Source: an uncultured Eubacteriales bacterium (GTDB lineage Bacteria; Bacillota; Clostridia; Christensenellales; Aristaeellaceae). From it: a DNA stretch of 64,000 bases. The translations under genes and the position numbers were made by a program. A model generated the notes under the pieces. The model worked only from the letters and a program-made list of their open reading frames with translations. It did no database searches and was not told where the DNA came from. Where the stretch lies: the NCBI GenBank assembly GCA_902793605.1, contig CADBEB010000008.1, positions 22,773-86,772 on the forward strand, read 5' to 3'. Below, piece by piece: positions 26,156 through 34,350 of the stretch (the first letter of the stretch is position 1; each line of letters opens with the position of its first letter).

Positions 26156-28810
26156 TCAGATGTTCTCTTTCAGTTCCGCGATGCGGTTCAGCAGAGCCGC
26201 CGCCTTGGCTTTCGCCGCTTCAAGCTTGTCCTTCTCCGCCTGCACCAGGTGCGCCGGCGCCTTGCTCAGGAAACCCGGATTCTTCAGCATGCCTTCAGAA
26301 CGGGCAGTTTCCTTCTTCAGGTTCTCCAGTTCCTTGGTCAGCCGGGCCACTTCCTTCTCAAAGTCCACCAGGTCACCCAGCGGGATGAACAGTTCGCCGG
26401 CGGTGATCACCGCGCTCACGGTCTTTTCGGTTACCTCGTTCCGGTCGGTCAGGATCTCCACCTGTTCCGCTCCTGCCAGGCGGCGGAAATAGCCGTCGCC
26501 TCCCCGCAGAGTCTCTGCCCAGCCTTCCGCCGGCAGCAGCATCAGCCGCGTCCGTTTCGAAGGTGCCACATTCATTTCGCTGCGAAGGTTCCGGATCGAC
26601 CGGATGATCTCCATCACACCCTGCATCTTCTGCTCGTCCTCGGCAAACACAAGGCCTTCTTCATATTCCGGCCACTTCTGCAGCATCAGGAACCCTTCGC
26701 TGTCCGGCAGGTATTTGTAAACCTGTTCCGTCAGGAACGGCATAAAGGGATGCAGCAGCTTCAGCAGGTTCTCCAGCACGAAGAGCAATACGCCCTTCAC
26801 GGTCTCCTTGCTCTCACCGTCCTCGCCCAGCAGGCGGGACTTGCTCAGCTCGATGTACCAGTCGCAGAACTCGCTCCACGCAAAGTCATAGATCTTGGTG
26901 GCAGCCAGGCCGAAGTCGCCGTCTTCCATATGGTCCGACACGTCCCTGATCGCTTCCTGGAGCCGCGTCAGAATCCATTTATCGGCAGTTTCCAGTTTCG
27001 CGGGATCAAAAGCCTTCCGCTCGTTCACATTCATCAGCACAAAGCGGCTCGCGTTCCACACCTTGTTGGCAAAGTTCCGGGCAGCTTCCACCTTGTCCTT
27101 GCTGTAGCGGGTATCGTTGCCGGGGCTCACGCCCATCACCAGGCTGAAGCGCAGCGCGTCCGCGCCGTATTCCTCGACAACTTCCAGCGGGTCCACACCG
27201 TTGCCCAGGGACTTGGACATCTTCCTGCCCAGTTCGTCCCGCACCAGTCCGTGGATCAGCACGGTCTCAAACGGCGTCTCACCCATGTTCTCGATGCCGC
27301 TGAAGATCATCCGCGCCACCCAGAAAAAGATGATGTCATACCCTGTCACCAGCATGCTCGTCGGATAGAAGTACCTGAGATCTTCCGTCTGGTCAGGCCA
27401 TCCCAGCGTGGAGAAGGGCCAGAGTGCGCTGGAGAACCAGGTATCCAGGACGTCCTCATCCTGGTGCACCTTGCCGCCGCATTTCGGGCAGGCGGTCAGA
27501 TCCGTCCGGCTCACACTCATCTCACCGCAGTCGTCGCAGTACCAGGCGGGGATCCGGTGACCCCACCAGAGCTGACGGCTGATGCACCAGTCGCGAATAT
27601 TCTCCATCCAGTTGTAGTAGATCTTGCTGAACCGGTCCGGCACAAAGCGGGTCTTGCCCTCTTTCACTGCCGCGATCGCCGGCTCAGCCAGCGGCTTCAT
27701 TTTTACGAACCACTGCTCGCTCAGCCGCGGTTCAACGGGCGTGTCGCCGTGACGGTAGCAGAAACCGACGTTATGGCTGTAATCCTCGATCTTCACCAGC
27801 AGGCCCAGGCGTTCCAGTTCTTCCACCACAGCCTTGCGGCATTCCAGGGGACCCATGCCCGCGTACTTCCCGGCGTTCTCGTTCATGGTGCCGTCGTCGT
27901 TGGTCACCGTGATGATCTCCAGGTCATGGCGCTGAGCCACTTCGAAGTCGTTCGGGTCGTGGGCAGGCGTCATCTTGACCGCACCGGTTCCGAATTCCAT
28001 CTCCACATAGTCGTCTGCGACCACAGGGATCTCTTTGTTCATGATCGGCAGGATGACTTTCTTTCCCACCAGGTCCGTATAGCGTTCATCCGCGGGGTTC
28101 ACCGCCACGCCGGTATCGCCGAGCATCGTCTCCGGGCGGGTCGTAGCCACCACCACACCCTCGCTGCCGTCAGCGCCGGGATAGCGGATATGCCACAGGT
28201 GACTCGCCTGCTCCTTATATTCCACTTCAGCGTCGCTCAGGGCACTGCGGCACGCCGGACACCAGTTGATCATCCGCTGTCCGCGATAGATCAGTCCTTT
28301 TTCATACAGGCGCACAAACACTTCGCGCACGGCTTTGCTGCAGCCCTCGTCCATCGTGAAGCGCTCGCGGCTCCAGTCGCAGCTGACGCCCATCTTCCGC
28401 TGCTGGTGCACGATCCGTCCGCCGTATTCCTTTTTCCAGTTCCAGGCACGTTCGAGGAAGGCTTCCCGGCCGAGCTGCTTCTTGCTCAGGCCCTCCTTGC
28501 GCATCGCCTCCACGATCTTGACTTCTGTCGCGATCGCGGCATGGTCCGTACCCGGCAGCCACAGCGTGGGATCTCCCTTCATCCGGTGATAGCGGACCGG
28601 CGCGTCCTGCAGGATGCAGTCCATCGCGTGACCCATATGCAGCTGCCCGGTAATGTTGGGCGGCGGCATCACGATCGTGAAGGGTTTCTTCCCTTCTTCC
28701 CGGTGCGCCACAAAGGCACCGGCATCTTCCCAGGCCTGGTAAAGCCCGGCTTCGATCTCCTGGGGGCTGAATCGGGTCGCCATATCGGCGCCGGTCATTT
28801 TCTTCTCCAT
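26156..28810 (-). CDS. valS: Valyl-tRNA synthetase
   Basis: Class I aminoacyl-tRNA synthetase charging tRNA-Val with valine. The HIGH box is PPNITGQLHMGHA (about residues 46-58) and the KMSKS box lies at about residues 530-534 (GRKMSKSLGNG). The CP1 editing domain is between them (for example TTRPETMLGDT), and zinc-ribbon cysteines are present. The C-terminal coiled-coil tRNA arm covers about residues 815-884. At 884 residues it is full length. A 10-bp hairpin sits between rpmF and valS; there is no room for a T-box leader. The large plus-strand frame across it is a shadow. Confidence 0.97.
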   Translation of the reverse strand: MEKKMTGADMATRFSPQEIEAGLYQAWEDAGAFVAHREEGKKPFTIVMPPPNITGQLHMGHAMDCILQDAPVRYHRMKGDPTLWLPGTDHAAIATEVKIVEAMRKEGLSKKQLGREAFLERAWNWKKEYGGRIVHQQRKMGVSCDWSRERFTMDEGCSKAVREVFVRLYEKGLIYRGQRMINWCPACRSALSDAEVEYKEQASHLWHIRYPGADGSEGVVVATTRPETMLGDTGVAVNPADERYTDLVGKKVILPIMNKEIPVVADDYVEMEFGTGAVKMTPAHDPNDFEVAQRHDLEIITVTNDDGTMNENAGKYAGMGPLECRKAVVEELERLGLLVKIEDYSHNVGFCYRHGDTPVEPRLSEQWFVKMKPLAEPAIAAVKEGKTRFVPDRFSKIYYNWMENIRDWCISRQLWWGHRIPAWYCDDCGEMSVSRTDLTACPKCGGKVHQDEDVLDTWFSSALWPFSTLGWPDQTEDLRYFYPTSMLVTGYDIIFFWVARMIFSGIENMGETPFETVLIHGLVRDELGRKMSKSLGNGVDPLEVVEEYGADALRFSLVMGVSPGNDTRYSKDKVEAARNFANKVWNASRFVLMNVNERKAFDPAKLETADKWILTRLQEAIRDVSDHMEDGDFGLAATKIYDFAWSEFCDWYIELSKSRLLGEDGESKETVKGVLLFVLENLLKLLHPFMPFLTEQVYKYLPDSEGFLMLQKWPEYEEGLVFAEDEQKMQGVMEIIRSIRNLRSEMNVAPSKRTRLMLLPAEGWAETLRGGDGYFRRLAGAEQVEILTDRNEVTEKTVSAVITAGELFIPLGDLVDFEKEVARLTKELENLKKETARSEGMLKNPGFLSKAPAHLVQAEKDKLEAAKAKAAALLNRIAELKENI

Positions 28811-28828
28811 GGTGAACCTCCTAAAGAA

Positions 28829-28857
28829 ATAGCTCCGTCCCTGATGGGCGGAGCTGC
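28829..28857 (-). terminator. Hairpin between rpmF and valS (possible attenuator)
   Basis: Arms AGCTCCGTCC (28831-28840) and GGGCGGAGCT (28846-28855, plus-strand spelling) form a nearly perfect 10-bp stem with a 5-nt loop, followed on the minus strand by ATTTCTTT and then the valS ribosome site. It could reduce read-through from the strong yceD promoter. Confidence 0.5.
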
Positions 28858-28892
28858 ATTTCTTGCATTCTGGCCAAAATAGCAGTCGACAA

Positions 28893-29087
28893 TCAGGCGT
28901 TCTTCGCTTCGTCCTTTGCGACGACTACCTGGACGCCGTTATAATAACCGCAATTCTTGCACACGCGATGAGACAACTTCATCTGATGGCACTGGGGGCA
29001 TTCACCGATGCCCGGCAGGCTCAGCTTCCAGTTGGCGCGGCGGCTGTGCTTGCGAGCCTTTGAGATTTTCCCTTTCGGAAGAGCCAT
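28893..29087 (-). CDS. rpmF: 50S ribosomal protein L32
   Basis: Small basic ribosomal protein of 64 residues. The N-terminus [19 protein letters not shown] is the classic L32 start. The zinc-binding form is present, with Cys30, Cys33, Cys43 and Cys46. It lies 3 bp after yceD, the near-universal yceD-rpmF pair in bacteria. Start at ATG 29087 with AGGAGGTG upstream. Confidence 0.97.
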   Translation of the reverse strand: MALPKGKISKARKHSRRANWKLSLPGIGECPQCHQMKLSHRVCKNCGYYNGVQVVVAKDEAKNA

Positions 29088-29090
29088 GCT

Positions 29091-29582
29091 TCACACCTCC
29101 TCATTGTTTTCAAGCAATTGCTGCAACCCTGCGAACGGATATTGAATACCCGGTTCAGCGGGGGCAACATCCGGGTCCCTGTATTCAAAGCCCGGACAAT
29201 CCTCTCTGCAGAGAAAGCGGATCGGCAGAGCCATGACGGCGTATGACATGACCAGTTTGTCCAGCGAAACCTCATGCCCTTCGTAGGCAAAGATCTCGTC
29301 GTCCTCCGGGTCGCCTCCCCTTTGGAACACCTCGTCGAACTCGTTCTCGATCTCGGCGATGGCGTCTTCCAGGCAGTTGGCGCAGGGAGCATGGGCAATG
29401 GTCCTGAGCTTGCCCCTGACCGAAATGTTTCCTTCCTCGTCCGACAGGAAAGAACCCTCGACGGTACAATCGTCGATCCGGACGATCATGCCGCTGATCT
29501 CCTGGTCCGCAATGGCCTGCGAACCTGAGAAGGAAATCTCCTGGCCGGGATGGGCTAAAGCATCCGATACGTCAAGCTTCAT
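29091..29582 (-). CDS. yceD: DUF177/YceD family protein (23S rRNA accumulation)
   Basis: A protein of 163 residues of the DUF177/YceD family, linked by genetics in plants and E. coli to 23S rRNA accumulation. The sequence shows the expected beta-rich N-terminus, the APCANCLEDAIAEIENEF motif and the C-terminal FLCREDCPGF segment, both with cysteine pairs. It is followed within 3 bp by rpmF, as in most bacteria. GAGGTGAGG precedes the ATG. A perfect consensus promoter lies about 30 bp upstream. The molecular mechanism is not known. Confidence 0.9.
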   Translation of the reverse strand: MKLDVSDALAHPGQEISFSGSQAIADQEISGMIVRIDDCTVEGSFLSDEEGNISVRGKLRTIAHAPCANCLEDAIAEIENEFDEVFQRGGDPEDDEIFAYEGHEVSLDKLVMSYAVMALPIRFLCREDCPGFEYRDPDVAPAEPGIQYPFAGLQQLLENNEEV

Positions 29583-29610
29583 GTCCTCACCTCAAAAGTG
29601 ACCGTTTGAC

Positions 29611-29639
29611 ATTATAATTCCTTGAAAACCTTTTGTCAA
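29611..29639 (-). promoter_or_regulatory. Perfect consensus sigma-A promoter for yceD-rpmF
   Basis: On the minus strand, TTGACA (29639-29634), exactly 17 bp, TATAAT (29616-29611). This is the strongest promoter in the window. An inverted repeat with arms at 29620-29628 and 29646-29654 overlaps the spacer and the upstream region. Confidence 0.9.
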
Positions 29640-29658
29640 CAAAGAATTTCAAGGTTTT

Positions 29659-30897
29659 TTACTCGTCCCGGACCTTCCCGGTCGTAACCAGGTCGAGCGT
29701 GTCCCGCGCGATCATGATCTCTTCGTTTGTGGGGATCACGCAGACGGTGACCTTGCTGTCGTCCGCTGAGATCACGGCTTCCTGACGGGTCTTGTTCTTT
29801 TCGGGATCGATCTTCGCGCCCATGAACTCCAGCCCGTCAATGACCCGCTCACGCAGATAGGCATTGTTCTCGCCGATGCCGGCCGTGAAGCAGATGATGT
29901 CCACGCCGCCCATTGCCGCAGCATAGCTGCCGATATACTTCTTGATGCCGTAGATCAGCATCTCGCGGGCCAGCTGCGCATCCGGATCGCCCTTGTCGGA
30001 CAGGTCGTCGATATCGCGGCAGTCGCTGCTCTTTCCGCTGATCCCCAGCAGGCCGCTCTTCTTGTTCATCATCGTCAGCACTTCATCCACGCTGATCGGA
30101 TGGCCGACGGGCGTCCCGTCATCGTTCAGGGGATTGTTGGCGATGAACTGCACCACCGCGGGATCGCAGCTGCCGCAGCGGGTCCCCATCAGCAGGCCTT
30201 CCAGAGGCGTCAGGCCCATGGAGGTGTCCTGGCACTTGCCGTCCATCACAGCGCTCAGGCTGGAGCCGTTGCCCAGGTGGCAGATGATGATCTTCTTACC
30301 CTTCGGGCTGACACCGAGGAATTCACAGACCCGGCGGCTCACAAATCGGTGGCTCGTTCCGTGGAAGCCGTAGCGGCGCACGTGCAGCTTTTCCTCATAC
30401 ATCTTCGGAACGCCGTACATATAGGCCTTCGGGGGCATCGTCTGATGGAAAGCCGTATCGAATACCGCCACCTGGGGCGTACCCTTCATGACCTTCTCGC
30501 AGGCTTCGATCCCCATGAGGTTGGCCGGGTTGTGAAGAGGCCCGAGCGGGAAGCAGTCACGGATCGCCTGCTTGGCCGCGTCGTTGACGATAACGGAAGC
30601 CGTGAACGCGCTGCCGCCATGCAGTACCCGGTGACCCACCGCGCCGATCTCATCAGTGCTTTTGATCACGCCGAACTCGGGATCCTGGAGGATCTTAAGC
30701 ATCAGCTGGGCTGCCGCTTCATGATCCGGGATTTCCTCGATGATCTCCGTCTTTTTATCTCCGGCGCTGTGCTTCAGCCTGCTGCCATCGATACCGATGC
30801 GCTCTACCAGGCCCTTGGCCAGTTCCTTCTCGCCGTCCATGTCGATCAGCTGGTATTTCAGGGATGAAGAACCCGCGTTCACAACCAGGATTTTCAT
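29659..30897 (-). CDS. ackA: Acetate kinase
   Basis: Converts acetyl phosphate and ADP to acetate and ATP, the substrate-level phosphorylation step of acetate fermentation. Family signatures are KILVVNAGSSSLKYQ at the N-terminus, VFDTAFHQTMP, RRYGFHGTSHR, ICHLGNGSS and CFTAGIGENN. At 412 residues it is full length. I chose the ATG at 30897, 7 bases after AAAGGAGAAG, rather than the TTG at 30903. No pta gene lies in the window. It is divergent from tmcAL, whose product consumes acetate. Confidence 0.97.
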   Translation of the reverse strand: MKILVVNAGSSSLKYQLIDMDGEKELAKGLVERIGIDGSRLKHSAGDKKTEIIEEIPDHEAAAQLMLKILQDPEFGVIKSTDEIGAVGHRVLHGGSAFTASVIVNDAAKQAIRDCFPLGPLHNPANLMGIEACEKVMKGTPQVAVFDTAFHQTMPPKAYMYGVPKMYEEKLHVRRYGFHGTSHRFVSRRVCEFLGVSPKGKKIIICHLGNGSSLSAVMDGKCQDTSMGLTPLEGLLMGTRCGSCDPAVVQFIANNPLNDDGTPVGHPISVDEVLTMMNKKSGLLGISGKSSDCRDIDDLSDKGDPDAQLAREMLIYGIKKYIGSYAAAMGGVDIICFTAGIGENNAYLRERVIDGLEFMGAKIDPEKNKTRQEAVISADDSKVTVCVIPTNEEIMIARDTLDLVTTGKVRDE

Positions 30898-30935
30898 AGT
30901 CAAACTTCTCCTTTGTCTTTAATGAGTCCGCATCG

Positions 30936-30941
30936 ATTATA
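30936..30941 (-). promoter_or_regulatory. Probable -10 element of ackA
   Basis: TATAAT on the minus strand, with a weak -35 (TTTCTT at 17 bp). The transcript would have a leader of about 30 nt. Confidence 0.5.
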
Positions 30942-30953
30942 CACGTTTTTGCC

Positions 30954-30982
30954 TTGAAAAGAAACCCCTAAAATGCTACACT
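30954..30982 (+). promoter_or_regulatory. Sigma-A promoter of tmcAL
   Basis: TTGAAA (30954-30959), a 17-bp spacer and TACACT (30977-30982), 39 bp before the start codon. Confidence 0.65.
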
Positions 30983-31021
30983 CACCCCATAGCCACCCTT
31001 TGAAAAAAGGAGGAATCCCGT

Positions 31022-32191
31022 ATGGCAGTCCTCGGCATTGTTGCGGAATACGATCCGCTTCACAACGGTCACCTGTATCACCTGAACGAGGCAAAGTCCC
31101 TGGTGAAACCGGACCTGACCTATGTCGTCCTCTCTCCCTGTATGAAGCAGCGCGGAGATCTTCCACTGCTCTCGCCCCTGGACCGGGCGCGTCTCGCACT
31201 GGAAGCCGGGGCGGATGCCGTCTTCGCCCTGCCGGTCCTCTGGACTGTCCGGGATGCGGAGCACTATGCCCTCGGAGCAGTATCGCTCCTTGCCTCTCTC
31301 GGCGTGACCCACCTGGCCTTCGGTGCGGAGACGAACGACCTGCCGCTGCTCAGCAAGGCGGCTAAACTCCTGGAATCCCCGGCCCCGTCTCTCCGGTCCG
31401 CCCTGAAGACCGGTCTTTCATCCGGTCTCGGTTTTCCGGCCGCTCTTTCCCGGGCCGCCGGCGATCTCCTGCAGGGTGCTGAAGCCCTCCTGAGCCGGCC
31501 GAACAACATCCTGGCTGTCAGCTATCTCCGTGCGATCCTGAACGGAAATCTGAAGGTGGAACCCGTCCTGATCCCACGGAGAGGAAATTACCATGCCGCC
31601 GGCATTGACCCGGATGCTCCGTCTGCCTCCGCCCTGCGTGAGGCGCTCCTTCGCGGGAATTACCGGGAGGCCTTTGCCGCCGTTCCGGATCAGACAGCCG
31701 GTATCCTCCGCCGGCGTTTTCTGGACCGGAACATCCCGGACGACCGGACCCTGGACACCATCCTGCTCTACCGCCTCCGTTCCATGACAACGGAGGAGTA
31801 TGCCAGCCTGCCAGACCTTTCCGAAGGCCTGGAGAACGCCCTCCGGAATGCCGCCGTTACCGCACGCACCCGGCAGGAGCTCCTGGATGCTGTCTCCTGC
31901 TCCCGCTACCCCGCCTCCCGCATCAGCAGGCTCTGCGCATACGCTCTCCTGCAGGTCAGCCGGAAGGACCTGGCCTCCGTTCCCCTGCCGGAGAACGCCC
32001 TGCTGCTGGGGCTGCGAAAGAACCCGGACATGACAGCCCGCTGGAAGCAGCTGTCTCTGCCGGTTATCTCTTCCTTCACAGAATGGAAGAAGGCAGCGCA
32101 TCCCGCAGACCTGCTCGCATGGCGCCTCTGGGCCCAGTGCTGCCGCCTGCCGGCTACGCTGCCCTTCTCTGAAAAGACAGTTTCCCTGTAA
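31022..32191 (+). CDS. tmcAL: tRNA(Met) cytidine acetate ligase
   Basis: Forms N4-acetylcytidine at the wobble base of elongator tRNA-Met using acetate and ATP (YlbM/TmcAL family). The N-terminal nucleotidyltransferase motif GIVAEYDPLHNGHLYHL carries the HxGH-type site, followed by SPCMKQRGD and later the RRGNYHAAGIDPDAPSASALR segment of the family. At 389 residues it is normal. GGAGG precedes the ATG. Divergent placement next to ackA puts an acetate-using tRNA modification enzyme beside the acetate-producing kinase. Confidence 0.93.
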   Translation: MAVLGIVAEYDPLHNGHLYHLNEAKSLVKPDLTYVVLSPCMKQRGDLPLLSPLDRARLALEAGADAVFALPVLWTVRDAEHYALGAVSLLASLGVTHLAFGAETNDLPLLSKAAKLLESPAPSLRSALKTGLSSGLGFPAALSRAAGDLLQGAEALLSRPNNILAVSYLRAILNGNLKVEPVLIPRRGNYHAAGIDPDAPSASALREALLRGNYREAFAAVPDQTAGILRRRFLDRNIPDDRTLDTILLYRLRSMTTEEYASLPDLSEGLENALRNAAVTARTRQELLDAVSCSRYPASRISRLCAYALLQVSRKDLASVPLPENALLLGLRKNPDMTARWKQLSLPVISSFTEWKKAAHPADLLAWRLWAQCCRLPATLPFSEKTVSL

Positions 32192-32197
32192 TGATAT

Positions 32198-32222
32198 TCA
32201 CCGGGCTGTTCAGGCCCGGTGA
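32198..32222. terminator. Bidirectional hairpin between tmcAL and the YfcE-type gene
   Basis: TCACCGGGC (32198-32206) and GCCCGGTGA (32214-32222) form a 9-bp perfect stem with a 7-nt loop. It starts just after the tmcAL stop and spans the end of the convergent gene. T tracts are weak on both sides. Confidence 0.6.
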
Positions 32223-32746
32223 TACGTTTCTCCGTCCAGTTTTTTCCAGATAAACATCCCGTCTTCCAGCATCATGTATCCCCGCTCGCTGCCTTCCTTC
32301 GGAATGGAAACGGAGCCGGGATTATAGTAAAGGTAACGGCCTTTGTCCTCCCATGCCGGTACATGTGTATGCCCGCACAGCAGGATATCTCCCTGCTTAA
32401 GGGGCGGCAGCTGCATGGGATTGTACAGGTGCCCGTGCGTCGCAAAGATCGTATGGCCGTCCGTTTCGATCAGCGCATAATCCGCCATGACCGGAAACGT
32501 AAGCACCATCTGGTCCACTTCCGTGTCGCAGTTGCCCCGTACGCACAGCGGCGCGTCTGCCAGACCGTTCAGCAGGGCGATGACTGCTTTCGGATCATAT
32601 TCCTCCGGCAGGTCGTTCCTCGGCCCGTGGTACAGGATATCCCCCAGGAGCAGGAGCCGCTCAGCGCGTTCCTTTTCAAAGGCTTCCAGCATCTTCCTGC
32701 AGCAGGAGGCGGATCCGTGGATATCCGATGCGATCATCAGCCTCAT
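32210..32746 (-). CDS. yfcE: Metallophosphoesterase, YfcE/MJ0936 type
   Basis: A phosphodiesterase of 178 residues with the calcineurin-like two-metal fold. Ligand motifs in order are ASDIHG (residues 6-11), LLLGDILYHGP (about 33-43), VRGNCD (about 70-75), FATHGHLYNP and CGHTHVP. This is the YfcE-like family, which hydrolyses phosphodiester model substrates; the in vivo substrate is unknown. It lies 3 bp downstream of the FAD dehydrogenase gene on the same strand and so shares its transcript. Convergent with tmcAL. Confidence 0.92.
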   Translation of the reverse strand: MRLMIASDIHGSASCCRKMLEAFEKERAERLLLLGDILYHGPRNDLPEEYDPKAVIALLNGLADAPLCVRGNCDTEVDQMVLTFPVMADYALIETDGHTIFATHGHLYNPMQLPPLKQGDILLCGHTHVPAWEDKGRYLYYNPGSVSIPKEGSERGYMMLEDGMFIWKKLDGETYHRA

Positions 32747-32749
32747 CCG

Positions 32750-34123
32750 TCATACCCCCAGGATCTTCCTCGCCACGTGCACCCCGCTGGCGCTGGCATG
32801 GCTGAGGCTGTGGGTCACGCCGCTGCCGTCGCCGATCACATACAGGCCAGGATACTGCGTCTCAAGGTTTTCATCCAGTTCCACTTCCATGTTGTAGAAC
32901 TTGACCTCAACGCCGTAGAGCAGCGTATCGTCGTTGGCTGTTCCGGGAGCGATCTTGTCAAGTGCGTAGATCATCTCGATGATGCCGTCCAGGATCCGCT
33001 TGGGAATCACCAGGCTCAGGTCTCCCGGTGTCGCGGTCAGTGTCGGTGTGACAAAGGAATCAGCGATCCGTCCGGGCGTACTGCGGCGGCCGCGGACCAG
33101 GTCACCGAAACGCTGCACGATCACGCCGCCTCCCAGCATATTGCTCAGCCGTGCGATGGACTCGCCGTAACCGTTGGAATCCTTGAAGGGCTCCGAAAAA
33201 TGCTTGCTGACCAGCAAAGCAAAATTGGTGTTTTCCGTATGTTTCGCCGGATCCTCATAGCTATGGCCGTTTACCGTCACGATCCCGTTCGTGTTCTCGC
33301 TGACGACTGCGCCATGCGGGTTCATACAGAAGGTTCGCACAAGATCCTCGAACTTCTCCGTCCGGTAGACGATCTTGCTCTCATACAGCTCATCGGTCAG
33401 ATGGCTGAACACGACTGCCGGAAGCTCCACCCTCACGCCGATATCGACCCGGTTGCTCTTGGTCGGGATCCGCATTTCCCGGCAAATCCCCTCCATCCAT
33501 TTGCTGCCGCTCCGGCCGACCGAGATCACGCATTGCGAAGATGTGAAAACGCTTCCGTCCTCCAGCGTCACGGTGTATCCGTTTTCCATCCGGGAAACGT
33601 CTTTTACCGGTGTGCCGAAATGGAAATCCACCTTGTCTTTCAGTTCCTGGTAAATGTTGCTGAGTACGACGTAATTGATATCCGTTCCCAGGTGGCGCAC
33701 CTGTGCGTCCAGCAGATGCAAGCCGTTCTGCAGGCAGGTTTTCCGGATCTGCGTGTTCGCAGTGGAGTAAAGCTTTGTTGCTTCGCCGCCGTACTTCAGG
33801 TTGATCTCATCCACATAGCGCATCAGCTCGAGCGCCCGGGGCTTCCCCACATGCTCATGGAGGCTCCCGCCGAAATCATTGGTGATGTTGTATTTCCCGT
33901 CGGAGAATGCACCGGCGCCGCCGAACCCGCTCATGATCGAGCAGGTTTTGCACCGTATGCAGCTCCTGATCTTTTCCCCGTCGATCGGGCATTTGCGTTT
34001 ATCCAGCGGATTTCCCAGTTCGAACACGCCGACCTTCATCGGTTTCCTGGCTCTGCTGGTCAGTTCATAGGCTGTGAAGATCCCTCCGGGTCCTGCCCCG
34101 ATGATCAGAACATCATAATCCAT
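32750..34123 (-). CDS. FAD-dependent dehydrogenase (COG2509 type)
   Basis: A flavoprotein of 457 residues. The N-terminal dinucleotide-binding motif is DVLIIGAGPGGIFTAYEL (residues 4-21), and the C-terminal FAD contact is LYVIGDGSGVTHSLSHA. A cysteine-rich insert (CPIDGEKIRSCIRCKTC, about residues 45-61) is typical of this uncharacterised family of FAD-dependent dehydrogenases and could hold metal or a disulfide. The ATG at 34123 begins the conserved fold; in-frame codons upstream cross the promoter region. Substrate unknown. Followed within 3 bp by the YfcE-type gene. Confidence 0.87.
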   Translation of the reverse strand: MDYDVLIIGAGPGGIFTAYELTSRARKPMKVGVFELGNPLDKRKCPIDGEKIRSCIRCKTCSIMSGFGGAGAFSDGKYNITNDFGGSLHEHVGKPRALELMRYVDEINLKYGGEATKLYSTANTQIRKTCLQNGLHLLDAQVRHLGTDINYVVLSNIYQELKDKVDFHFGTPVKDVSRMENGYTVTLEDGSVFTSSQCVISVGRSGSKWMEGICREMRIPTKSNRVDIGVRVELPAVVFSHLTDELYESKIVYRTEKFEDLVRTFCMNPHGAVVSENTNGIVTVNGHSYEDPAKHTENTNFALLVSKHFSEPFKDSNGYGESIARLSNMLGGGVIVQRFGDLVRGRRSTPGRIADSFVTPTLTATPGDLSLVIPKRILDGIIEMIYALDKIAPGTANDDTLLYGVEVKFYNMEVELDENLETQYPGLYVIGDGSGVTHSLSHASASGVHVARKILGV

Positions 34124-34202
34124 TTTTGTTCCATTCTTTCTGCCTGCAGTGACTGTTTTCCCCTTCGCAGGGCCTGCGCAGAAGCGTCTGCAGACGTTGT
34201 TG

Positions 34203-34208
34203 ATTATA
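34203..34208 (-). promoter_or_regulatory. Probable -10 element of the FAD dehydrogenase operon
   Basis: TATAAT on the minus strand, 80 bp before the start codon; the -35 (TTTTCT at 17 bp) is weak. Confidence 0.45.
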
Positions 34209-34279
34209 GCATTGAAACATAAAAAAGAAAAGGTTTTTCGGAATTGTTTCATTTTGTTGTCAAAATTGCGAATTTCCTC

Positions 34280-34308
34280 TTTCGTCTTTTTGCTTTCTAT
34301 AGTATAAT
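34280..34308 (+). promoter_or_regulatory. Putative promoter of the LCP-family gene
   Basis: TTTCGT (34280-34285), 17 bp, perfect TATAAT (34303-34308), 42 bp before the ATG. The -35 is poor but the region is A+T-rich, unlike the surrounding genes. Confidence 0.5.
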
Positions 34309-34350
34309 TAAGGTTGAATCCTTAGTTTTGTCAAAGGAGTGTTTGCACCC

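Noticed and set aside
26117..28882. 921-residue plus-strand open frame
   Set aside because: It is the antisense of valS, which has intact HIGH and KMSKS motifs. The plus-strand product is rich in His, Gln and Arg with no family signature.
28811..28892. Possible T-box riboswitch before valS
   Set aside because: Only about 80 bases lie between rpmF and valS. There is one simple hairpin and no specifier loop or T-box sequence.
32219..34222. 667-residue plus-strand frame
   Set aside because: Antisense of the YfcE-type and FAD dehydrogenase genes, both with intact motifs.
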